Source: Tranzscheliella williamsii (taxonomy: Eukaryota; Basidiomycota; Ustilaginomycetes; Ustilaginales; Ustilaginaceae). From it: a stretch of 64,000 nt of DNA. Under the pieces are notes generated by a model, which was not told the DNA's origin, did no database searches, and saw only the letters and a list, made by a program, of their open reading frames with translations. The DNA lies in NCBI GenBank assembly GCA_023212725.1, contig JALBYF010000040.1, forward strand, positions 1 to 64,000, written 5' to 3'. Below are positions 10,801-19,300 of the stretch, in pieces. The stretch's first letter is position 1; each line of letters opens with the position of its first letter. The position numbers and the translations under genes were made by a program.

Positions 10801-13149
10801 ATGCTGCAACGCTTGCTGAAGTAGGGGGATCCTCGCGGCCAAGACGGTTCTGTGTACGGGGAGATAGTGACCCCCTGCGATAATAAACGCATCGCATCCA
10901 AAAGGAAGGCTGAGATTGTGCGGCCCGTAGAAGGCCTGACGCTTACCAGCCGTGGTGCCCAAGACTGACGCTACCCCGGCTGTAGTTCCAATACCGTCGT
11001 TCGACATTGTTCGCCCTGCTGTCCAACGCTTGCCTGCCTCAAGGATCAGACACGCCATCTTGATATACTTACTGGCACTCGAGCGCTGCGCTGCTGCATC
11101 GTTAGCGCCGTATGCTGCCTCGAGTTCCTCGTCCTCCATGTCACTATCGCAGTCAGCATCGCTGTGTACGTCGAGAATCTGGACCACCTCGGAGGTGATA
11201 CCTTTTTGCTGCTCGGCGCTATCTGTCAGCGTTTGGACCTTGAGATGAGGCAGCAGATCTCTCAGCGCTTCTTCGACTGTTCTTCCCTTGATACGAACGT
11301 CTGGCAAGCTTGGATCTGCCTTGATGGCCGCCAGTGCACCGCTTTCGCTGGTGGCTACTTTGACAACGCGCTGCAGATATGGGATCTGCTGGAACTTGAA
11401 CTTCTTTCCACCAGACTTGGCGCCGCTGTCAGTTCGACTCGGTCGGACAAAGCAATGTCCGCTCTCTGTACAGAGAATGACAGAGCCGTCTGCTCCGATC
11501 GCAACATCCCTGACAGCGGTAAACTTTTTTCTGACGGACCATAGCAGCTGTGGCTTGGGTGCGTGCTGTGCCGCCGAGTTTTTGCTACTCGAATTTCCGG
11601 ACGAAGCGCGACCAGTTGCACCGGCCTGACCATATTCAGAGGGGTGCTCGAGGTTGAAAGTGAACAAGTCGCCGACGTCGCTGAGCGCGCTAAACGTGTT
11701 GCCGCTGCTTGAGAGCTTGGAAATGAGCGTCTTGGGCTGCACTTGTCGCGGACGGAAGACCGAAATGCTGCTGGAAAAGCGTGCCAGTGGGAAATTGATG
11801 CGGTAATGGGTATCGTTGTGCCAGACAAAAACATCGCCACCTTCCATAAGACAGGCGGTGCCAAACTCGGAAGCGGCGATCTGCTGGATGCCAGAGCCAG
11901 CAGCTATCGCGGTGACGCGGCGAGGTTGGATTTGCACTGCTGTACCGCTTCGGTCATAGCCAAGTTGGCCGGTGTTGGTGCCCCAGGTGTAGAGACCCTC
12001 GGAAGTGAAGACAGCCGAGTGGAGCCTACTACAGGCGGCACCAAGAACTTGATGCTTTTTCAACGGACCGGAGACACATCTAGGCGAGATCTGAACGTCG
12101 AGGTCTGCCGCCGGGGTAGACGCTTGACCAAATACAGCGACATTGGCACCTCCGCCGACTTTGCCTGAGGTTGATCCCACCGTGCCCAGACCTTGTTCAA
12201 TGGTGTAGCCGAGCTGGGAGAAGCGATTGAGGCCGAAAGAGAAGAGAGCACCGGAAGCGGTGATGATCAGGGTGTGGTCCGGTCCTACAGCAATCGAGCG
12301 GGCTGTCTCTTGAAAATCCTTGAGGGGCTCAAATGAAGTCTGGGTTTGAGGCGAGCGACCCAAGCGGCCATTGCCTCCAAGGCCGCAAAGCCACACATTG
12401 GACGTCCGCTCGTCGGTCAAAACGACAGTATGAAGCCGGCTCATGGCAATATCCTTGATACCAATCCTGTCGAACTTCTTGCCTGCAGGAAGCAGGTCAT
12501 CGCGAGCTTCACTGGTGCTGGCGACGGAACGGATGTGGACTCGATCCGGCAGCTGCCGGTCGTCGCCGTCGCCGAGACCGAGATTGTAGTTGCGATTAGA
12601 ACCCCATGTATACAGCTGGGTCAAGGTGCGATCATGGCCATGGTGTAGGCCATCGAAACTCAGTGCATCTTGGGGCGGGTTGGTGCCCGCTACGGTGGAG
12701 TTGTAGAGATCGAAGGGCGTAAGGCCTTCGAAGTCTTTGACGCGAATGTCCAGGTCGTTGCGACGTAATAGGATCAGAACCGTTTGGAGGTTGGCGACGT
12801 AGAGGGCTCGATGCAACGGTGTCCAGCCGTTCTCGCCATCCTGGAGGTTTACGTTTACGCTTGGATGTGCGAGTAGGCTGTTGAGATAGCTGATACTCCA
12901 GGGCTCGATGTTGGATGCGATGTGATGGAGCACCGTCCTGCCGTAATGATCGCGCCGATTCACTTCTGCAGGCGGGCAAGGTCCTGTATGGTCGCGATGG
13001 CTGTGTGGCGACTTGGAGAACGAGGCGCCGTAGGATCCAGCACCGTTCGCCTGCTGCGCTCCTTTGTCGGGCGCGCCGCCTCGGAGTACGGCGCGAAATC
13101 TCTGAAGGTCGCGCACATGCCAGCAGTCAAGCAGAGTAGGAGCCACCAT
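7900..13149 (-). CDS. IBtk-like ankyrin-RCC1-double BTB protein (probable Cul3 adaptor)
   Basis: Single exon, 1749 aa. Ankyrin repeats occupy about residues 60-155 (GRTVLHHIAS, GWTPLHRAL, GLTPFDLYN). An RCC1-type beta-propeller follows at about 175-620, with repeated LYTWGSNRNYNLGLGDG and LWTWGTNTGQLGY-like strands. Two BTB/POZ domains lie at about 745-870 (FIIAGGHYLPVHRTVL) and 905-1040 (DVILQFQDRTVPAHSTFLRR). The last 600 residues are Ser/Pro-rich and disordered, with poly-Gln at about 1265 and a charged coiled coil at about 1550-1625 that includes a SFLDIQEEE motif like the one near the end of metazoan IBtk. This domain order is that of inhibitor of Bruton tyrosine kinase, a substrate adaptor for Cullin-3 E3 ligases. 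Fungi lack BTK, so the ubiquitin-adaptor role is inferred. It is convergent with the Nudix fusion gene across only 153 nt. The 616-aa antisense frame inside it is a shadow. Confidence 0.85.
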   Translation of the reverse strand: MVAPTLLDCWHVRDLQRFRAVLRGGAPDKGAQQANGAGSYGASFSKSPHSHRDHTGPCPPAEVNRRDHYGRTVLHHIASNIEPWSISYLNSLLAHPSVNVNLQDGENGWTPLHRALYVANLQTVLILLRRNDLDIRVKDFEGLTPFDLYNSTVAGTNPPQDALSFDGLHHGHDRTLTQLYTWGSNRNYNLGLGDGDDRQLPDRVHIRSVASTSEARDDLLPAGKKFDRIGIKDIAMSRLHTVVLTDERTSNVWLCGLGGNGRLGRSPQTQTSFEPLKDFQETARSIAVGPDHTLIITASGALFSFGLNRFSQLGYTIEQGLGTVGSTSGKVGGGANVAVFGQASTPAADLDVQISPRCVSGPLKKHQVLGAACSRLHSAVFTSEGLYTWGTNTGQLGYDRSGTAVQIQPRRVTAIAAGSGIQQIAASEFGTACLMEGGDVFVWHNDTHYRINFPLARFSSSISVFRPRQVQPKTLISKLSSSGNTFSALSDVGDLFTFNLEHPSEYGQAGATGRASSGNSSSKNSAAQHAPKPQLLWSVRKKFTAVRDVAIGADGSVILCTESGHCFVRPSRTDSGAKSGGKKFKFQQIPYLQRVVKVATSESGALAAIKADPSLPDVRIKGRTVEEALRDLLPHLKVQTLTDSAEQQKGITSEVVQILDVHSDADCDSDMEDEELEAAYGANDAAAQRSSASKYIKMACLILEAGKRWTAGRTMSNDGIGTTAGVASVLGTTAGKRQAFYGPHNLSLPFGCDAFIIAGGHYLPVHRTVLAARIPLLQQALQHPANKRKLPSGIKIAAVNERVTTLTLSHCSFASSLFFLHYIYSDDLPPIWVPSVGLAIDKELKAAKIDRAQVQAELAILADTLKLPALTTCVTANIPRQPVSTLRDDMATFFASYVDVDDGDNTDFHDVILQFQDRTVPAHSTFLRRSPFFAALFQPHWTEDRWGKDNIISLDMSHLRWEVARIVLLHLYTDRGEALFRGCDTDRSLEQYMDFLVEVMAASNELLLDKLKLVTSSLLRKRILAHTVGAVMTEAEFYNADQLKELTMNYCTKNMETLLEGGMLNELDYAILRGLTLYVRQKQDEKCRRGIASDRIAALMVKHREYHEDLDLPPPSLHLIAHKIRSRKGVGSGNVRSPTLNASDHGRRLASGRYGTSSPASPEFRPVGISGQGRSSSAVDDTSEVFSMDEEDGSTPRRIRDSNAASPWAALPQVAQLSLDDAVEKANTSKPWKSRTVEAERQSTPNVSMSPALRAADAPSDLRSIMAREQQQQQQQPSQAMSRFPSTNTPTGSGTSTPVPRLATSGFEISPINARMSQKERKRQQQQHAEASAIAASQTSKVRSVSTASPWKVGTSPPDGARASSPWSLKAAATATTNFTESREAGSPATPTSVSASRRPSAVSVQTTDQQKPVAEMNSSNGVGFMGPTYTPTRLGSKPVPRRVSSEVAWSTPSVPQPPASNLFGTSPSLFVSTQNPARRPPEASSSRSERGSSSSNLERSLASGNVATAAPGRPLGTPSLSRTASSAGTTEQLVAQPDEEPAGGTRLPSSSAQLTFAQIQEQQRLAIEHKQEQLRLAAAAKRSFLDIQEEERRAEERRREEQKQAEEFEKWFAEESKRVQQQSKGAGQTAKNANKGKGKKPQQPQLPPRQGSSTAPSPAPPKGKGGPRPARGDAPAGARPGGKSGAKPSKAATQSTRTPENGAQDSTSAPAAPSASAPEPAASSHLLPPKPSADPSLSAAAPSFVPRQ

Positions 13150-14454
13150 GCAAAGTGGAATGCTGCCGTGTCGGATCTCAGCCAGCGCTCCAACCGTGAC
13201 GCAACCAACGTCTCCAAGGGCTTAGCCAAGGAAAAGATGCGAATGCTTCACTGGGAAAGCGGCTGATCCGATCGCAGCAAACCTACAGCGCCAGGCGAGC
13301 GAAGCACCTCGATGGAAATGCTGCAAGCGCGGCGCGAGGCAGATGTGGCTACAGAAGAGAGCGATCAGATCGGTCTCGATCCGAACAAGGCAGAGCTACT
13401 ATGGCTGCGGGATTCCGGTGATGTGAAAAGCGCTCGATCTGAACTAGCCAAGGAGCTGGCGAACTACGCAGAAGCGGCGGAATGGCAGAGGGCGACGAAG
13501 GCGAAAGCAAGTCTTGCTTTGGCGACAATCGCGTCTGGTCCGTCTATGACGCAGATACGGATGGGCAGACGGGTGAGGTGACAGTGTCTTGAAGAACTGC
13601 AGTGGCGTGGTGGGGGTGGGGTGGTGGCGGTGGCAACTGTAGTCCGCGTCGGAGCATTAGCACGAAGGTCACTACGAGACCGGTGGCAGTCAAGCTTAAC
13701 TAGCTGGAAATTACAACCATCACCCAAGGCGAAATCCATTCACCATTATTGGCTAAAGGAAATCAGCGCTCAGTCGGTTGGTTGCTCAGCTTTTGCCAAA
13801 GTGGGAACAGATGTACTGGCCACACTTCCACTCCTACTCACACTACCTTCAGGCTGTGATTACTGCGACTACTGGGACTGCTGCGACAACCCACGCTGAA
13901 TGACTACCGTGCTAGAGAAGAGACAAGATGGGGTTGGCCATGGCACCGACAAGCGAAATAACCATGATTGGAAGACTGGCCAGGCACGTTGTCGCTTTGC
14001 CTTCCGCCACCAGGATAAAATGATCCCCCATCGGCGCGCTTTCCTCTTGCGATCGGTCGATGAGATGCTCACGCGTAAATGAGCCCGAATCTGGCCCGAT
14101 CAACCGGACCAGCCCGATTAAGCATTTTGAAGCTGAGACACGCCGGCATTCAAGTGGCAGGGTTCAGCAAGCCGGCTGCCACTCACATCCGTCAAGGGAG
14201 AGCACCGTTGACTGCGTGAGGTCAGAATGCTCTTGCCGTCGGTCTTAGCTCACGATCCAGTCCGCACACGTGTATTCGCCGCCCGCTCTCACCCAACCAC
14301 ATCACAGCATCTGTGCTTTGTGCTGCCAATCCTACCGGCCACGGAGATCGGTGGTCAATCCAAGGCATTGTTCTTGTTCAAGAGCGAGGGCCGTGCTCAC
14401 ATCAACTTGTGCTTCAGCCAGGCGTGTCAAGCTGTATAACATCCGTCTATCCTC
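13150..14454. other. Divergent intergenic region
   Basis: About 1.3 kb between the divergent starts of the IBtk-like gene and the unknown conserved gene. It contains an 89-codon ATG frame at 13312-13581 (plus) with no recognisable domain, and short frames that look random. No RNA gene, TATA box or repeat of note was seen, so it is treated as promoter and 5' UTR. Confidence 0.5.
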
Positions 14455-16050
14455 ATGGCCCGCTCTCCTAGCATCTCGCAACAAGCCTTTGCCACCACGG
14501 CGGCTCCGTCCATGTACAGTCACACGGTCGACACGCTTGTCTCTCCCTCCATCGGTTCTTCAGCGCCACCTACCGCCTCCACCGCCAACCCCGGAGGCAC
14601 ATCCTCCTCGTCCACCAGTCTCAGCGGTACGCAGTTCCTTCGCGACCTCTTCCAAAGGCGCCTCAATAGCCTGGTTTACCTCAAAAGATCGTTACACAGC
14701 AAGCAGCTATGGTTCCAGACCATCCGTATGCCCGCCGAGGAGCTTGCTGCCGCTTTTGACAACGACAGAATGCGCAAGAGGACGATTCGCTACAACATCC
14801 TCGGTCTGAGTCTCTCCGGTGTCCTCGAGCTCTCCAATCCAAGCGATCTGGCTCGCGCCATCGCTTCCCTGATCAACGAGCTGGACAGTTACACGGACGA
14901 AACCATCCTCTCGCTGGCCGGGGGCGCGGGCAATGCCTCGTTCGGCTCGCAGCGTCAGAAGATGAAGAGCTTTTTCCGATCCGGCAGCAAGCCCTCAAAG
15001 CGAGCGCCGGCCACACAAGCCATTAGCGAGTTTGGAGCCCTGGATTCAACAGCTGGTCCCGCCTCGGCATTTGTCAATCTCGACCAGGCATCCTATCTCA
15101 TGGCGCCCAACATACCCTTCCAGTTGGACTTTTTCCAGACCTTCTTCACGCTCTGCGACATTCTCAGCGAGGTCTACTACAAATTGCTCTCCTTTCTGCC
15201 GAAAGACCTGCCTTCTTCTTCCGCTTACAACGCCGAATCATGGTCTGCCTCGACATACACGAATCGGTCCCAGGCGTCGTCACCTCCCGCATCGGCGGCT
15301 TCAGGCCCTGCCGAGCGCGATCGCGCGGGGAGTCTCAGCCAGGCGTTCCTGTCCTCCCATCCCGGCGGGGTTGACGGCTATGGGTTTGGCTCGGGCGCGG
15401 GCGAGACGGAGAAGCCCGCGACGATCAGCGGGATGACGCAAGAGCTGCTGCTGAAAGCGGATGCCAAGATCAAGAAGACGATCCATGTGCAGATCCGCGA
15501 GATCGACGTGCTTGCGCGCCAGATGATCAAGGACGAGCTCGCCTCGCTCGGCCCGCCTGCCAAGGAGGGTGGCTTTGCGCCGGTCTTGGGCAGCTCCGCC
15601 TTGCACGCCAATCTAGACGGTCGGCCGGCGGTGGCGGGGGGGATGGGGACGGGGGGGCAGGTTCCGACGGCGGGGTTGCCCGTGAGCTCGGGCTCGTCGC
15701 TGCCGTTTGCGCTCGGGCCGGGGTCGCAGGGTGGGATGGCGGGGCAGGTGGTGCCGGTGCGCGCGGGCGACCCTGTCCGCACCCCGCACCGCCGGCACGA
15801 GCCGCGCGCGTCCTACGACGCCGGCCGCGCGCTTGCGCCCGGCCATCACCACCTCACCCTCCCTGGCAGCGCGCTCCCGCCCGCCAACCCCACTCCCGAC
15901 GCCGCGCCACAGGCCAGACACCCCGGCACTGGCGCGTTCGCCTCCATCATCCGCTCGCGCTCCGGCAGGCTCCGCGCACCCCCCGACCCAGGCCCCGCAT
16001 CACCCCCCCTCGAACCACCCCCCGACACCCCGCCCGCACCACACCCCTAG
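14455..16050 (+). CDS. Fungal conserved protein of unknown function
   Basis: Single exon, 531 aa. A Ser/Thr-rich N-terminus (1-60) precedes a helical block (FLRDLFQRRLNSLVYLKRS, then FDNDRMRKRTIRYNILGLSL) at about 60-145. A second block at about 210-245 reads PNIPFQLDFFQTFFTLCDIL and SEVYYKLLSF. A third at about 320-365 reads MTQELLLKADAKIKKTI and EIDVLARQMIKDELASL. I recall this three-block pattern in uncharacterised proteins from other fungi but cannot assign a function. The C-terminal 150 residues are Gly/Pro/His-rich and look disordered. Composition changes sharply inside the gene: G-rich at about 15620-15760, then strongly C-rich to the stop. It has no membrane segment or signal peptide. 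It converges on TAF2 with 265 nt between stops. Confidence 0.7.
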   Translation: MARSPSISQQAFATTAAPSMYSHTVDTLVSPSIGSSAPPTASTANPGGTSSSSTSLSGTQFLRDLFQRRLNSLVYLKRSLHSKQLWFQTIRMPAEELAAAFDNDRMRKRTIRYNILGLSLSGVLELSNPSDLARAIASLINELDSYTDETILSLAGGAGNASFGSQRQKMKSFFRSGSKPSKRAPATQAISEFGALDSTAGPASAFVNLDQASYLMAPNIPFQLDFFQTFFTLCDILSEVYYKLLSFLPKDLPSSSAYNAESWSASTYTNRSQASSPPASAASGPAERDRAGSLSQAFLSSHPGGVDGYGFGSGAGETEKPATISGMTQELLLKADAKIKKTIHVQIREIDVLARQMIKDELASLGPPAKEGGFAPVLGSSALHANLDGRPAVAGGMGTGGQVPTAGLPVSSGSSLPFALGPGSQGGMAGQVVPVRAGDPVRTPHRRHEPRASYDAGRALAPGHHHLTLPGSALPPANPTPDAAPQARHPGTGAFASIIRSRSGRLRAPPDPGPASPPLEPPPDTPPAPHP

Positions 16051-16315
16051 CTCCGCCGACACACGAGGTAGCATCCCCTCTGCAGTCCAGCCCGGCTTAC
16101 CGCCGGCCTGCACACGAAGAATGGTGCCTGGCTTACGCGGGTGGTGTGTGCACGTCGGCACTATAGCAGCCGCAGCATAGTATCGCATTTGCACGGCGCG
16201 GTGGGAAGGACAGCACGTGTGAGGACGACAGTGGCTGGAGAAGAGGCAAGACTGGCACAGACGGGACGAGTGTGATGAGTGCAGGCAGGCTAGGCTGGTA
16301 GTGGGCTGGTGCGCC

Positions 16316-19300
16316 TCAGCTGCTCTTGATCTTTTTGGCGGAGCCGTTGGAGGCAGCCGAGCCCGCGGGCGTCTTTTTGCGCTTGGCGGAGGGGGTCTGT
16401 GGCGCGGGCGAGGCGGAGGCGCCGGCGCCGGCGCCGCTGACTCCCGCCTGCTGCTTGGCATGGTTGAACTCCTTGCGGTAGTAGGTCTCGAACGCCTTGG
16501 CGATCTCGAGGATGGCGGGATCGAGCGCGTTAAAGGTGCGGCAGTTCTTGATCATCAGCCGAACGTCTTCATCGAGCGCCTGGAACGAGTCGTACTTGTC
16601 CGCCTTCAGCTTGGACTCGATCAGCGAGAGGTCGCGCGCGTCCTTCTTGGCGATCACGTCAAAGTAGGTCGGGATGCCGAGCGCGACCGGATCCACCGGC
16701 TCGCGGAAGAGCAGCGACGACGGGTGCGTCTTGAGCCGGTTCATCAGGCCCACCAGCGCCCGCTTCTCGTTCGCTTCGAGCTTCGGCGTCAATGCCTTGG
16801 CCCATTCTTTACGCCACAGCTTCTCCAGCTCGTCCGCATGCTGGCACGGCTCTGTGCCCGGAGGATTGAACTGCCGGCAGTTGGCTAGGACCAGCTCGAC
16901 GTCCGCAGCAAAGTCGGAGAGGCTTGCGTAAGCTCCCTGATTCACCTTCTTTTCGATGGTGCTCAGGTCCATTGGCGATTTGATCTCGTCAAAGTACGTC
17001 GGCAGCCCGTCTCTGACAGGATCCACGGGGAAACGGAAAAAGATGGAGAAAGGCGACTTTTTCAGGATCTGAAGTATGAGCTTACACTTCTTGCCGCTCA
17101 TTGGCCAGCCTATGGTGGCGCCCACCGGATCCTGCTCAGCTCGTCGAGCTATGTCTTTGGCGGGGGATCCAGATGGAGGCACAGACGATCCGTTCGCGGG
17201 TGTGCTGCTACGAGGATGTGGCGAGGCGGTTGCCTTGGCCTTTTTGCTACTGCTCGGCGGCACTGATGGAGAGGCGCTTGCGGCAGTGACAGGAGCCACC
17301 GGCGGTGCGACTACGGGCGAAGGGGATAGCTTGGGTTTCTTGCTTGGGCTAGTTTTGGTGACGGGCTCGCCCAGCAGCTCCAGTATGTCGTCGTCCACGC
17401 TCTGGGCTCGCTCGGTGGCGGGAGGAGCCGCAGGTTGAGGCGGAGCCGGGGAGATAGACTCGGGTCCGCCCTTTTTGAGCTTGATGAGCGGCTTTTTGAC
17501 TTTTGCCGACGACGGTGCAGCAGTGGCCGGCGCAGCGGGGTCAGGAACGGCCGGCGCAGCCTGGGCATTGGGCGGCGCGGCGGCGGGCAGCGCGGCGGCC
17601 GGCGGCTCACGTGCTTGCTCCGGATTAGGCTTGCTCTTCAGCTTGACTTTGACAGCCACCTTGCTGGGAGCCGGACTAGGTGTCGCTTCAGGCCGAGGCG
17701 CACATACGCTTGGAGTCCGGGCCGGAGGCGAGCCCAACTCGAACGCCGCAGCTAACTTCGGGTCTTGGTCGGCGCTGGTTTCCGCAGCGAGCGCAGCCTC
17801 TTGCGCCGCCTTTTGACGAGCAGCCGATTGTTCCAGCGTTTTCTCCATCCGGTGCCAGAGCGAGGTGAACAACTTCTCTACGCCAACGGCTTGTTTATGT
17901 GCATAAGCCTTAGGATCAGGAGTGTATGTCTTGGCATTGCGAACCATGAGCTCGAGGTCATCGCGCATACCAAATCGGTCCTTGTACTGGCCGCTGTCCA
18001 GTTTGTTCAGGATCGAACCGAGGTCCATGGGCTCCTTGATGATATCGAAGTAGTCTGTTGCCTGATCGCGAACCGGGTCAACGGGGTGCAAGAAGATGGC
18101 TGCGTGCTTATTCTGCATCAACTTCTTGAGCGTATTCCTGCACGCTGTCAAGTCCGCAAAGGACATACCGGAAGCCTGGCCCGGAGCCAGAGGCTTCGCC
18201 TTCTTGACTTTGGCCTTGACTTTAGCCTTTGCAGCAGCAGGGGAGCCGAGCAAGGGGTCTTTCTCCGGCGTCTCGAAAGCCACTCTGGGTCCAGGTGCAG
18301 CTTGCTTCTGAGGTGTTTCTTCGACACTTATTGGCGTCTGCCGCACCAGCTTGATCTTAGAAAGGCTCGGCGAGTCGACATTCGGCATCTCCAGGTTCGC
18401 CTGGCTACTCGGCATCCGGACTCGAAGCTGTACCTTGGGCTGCAAGGGCAGCTCCTTTTCTTCTGCAGGGCGGAAGAGCAATTCACCAAGCTTGAGCAAT
18501 GCCCACCGAGCTTCACCGTCAGCCGAGGGGGACAACAGCGCCGACAGGAAGCCTTCTCGAACACCGGCGGATCGACCGACCTCCTTTTTGAGTGTCTTGA
18601 GCATGGCCTCGAGCTGGGCATCCCGAGCCCTCTCGGCAGCGTTAACATGCCCGCTATTCTCTTCGATGAGTAGAGCCTCGGGTCCTCGAAGCGCGCCACC
18701 GCCGAATACACCAGTGCTCATGGCGACGGCTAGACCTTCGCAAAGCGCGCGTGCGAGGGCTCGCTTGACCGTTCTGTTCTCGTCGAGCTTAAGCAGGGCA
18801 AAGCAATATCTGGCGATAACCCTGTGGTTCAAGTTGCCAACCAGCAAGAGGCAATTGAGCGCCAGGATCCGCACAGGCGTGAAGTTGCCCTGCCTAGTGT
18901 AGCCAAAGAACATTTGAAGATCACGAGGTTTCAGGTTTGCCAGCATCAGCGCAACCTGGAAGTCCAGAGCTGCGAGCGTGACGACGTTATGGTACGAGGG
19001 CACCAGCCTGTCGAGCTCCTGGAGACGTTCGACCTCGCCCATCGCATGAGCCAGCAGGAATTCATCATCCTTGGCGTCCGGATCCTCGCCCGCGGGGACG
19101 TAGTCTCCATGAACGGCGGACTCGACAGGGATGAACGCGCTGACCAGGGCGTTGATTATACCGGCAAGGTAGAGGTCGTCGACGAATGGATTCGTGGAAT
19201 TGTCATTGTATCGCAGCAGATTGATGAGAAAGCGCTTCACCTGCGGTGGCGTCCTGCCCTTGGTGTTGCGCACGCGGCTGATTGCATGAATCAGAGCGCG

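Noticed and set aside
13312..13581. 89-aa plus-strand frame between the IBtk-like and unknown genes
   Set aside because: Starts with ATG and is helical in appearance, but there is no homology or further support.
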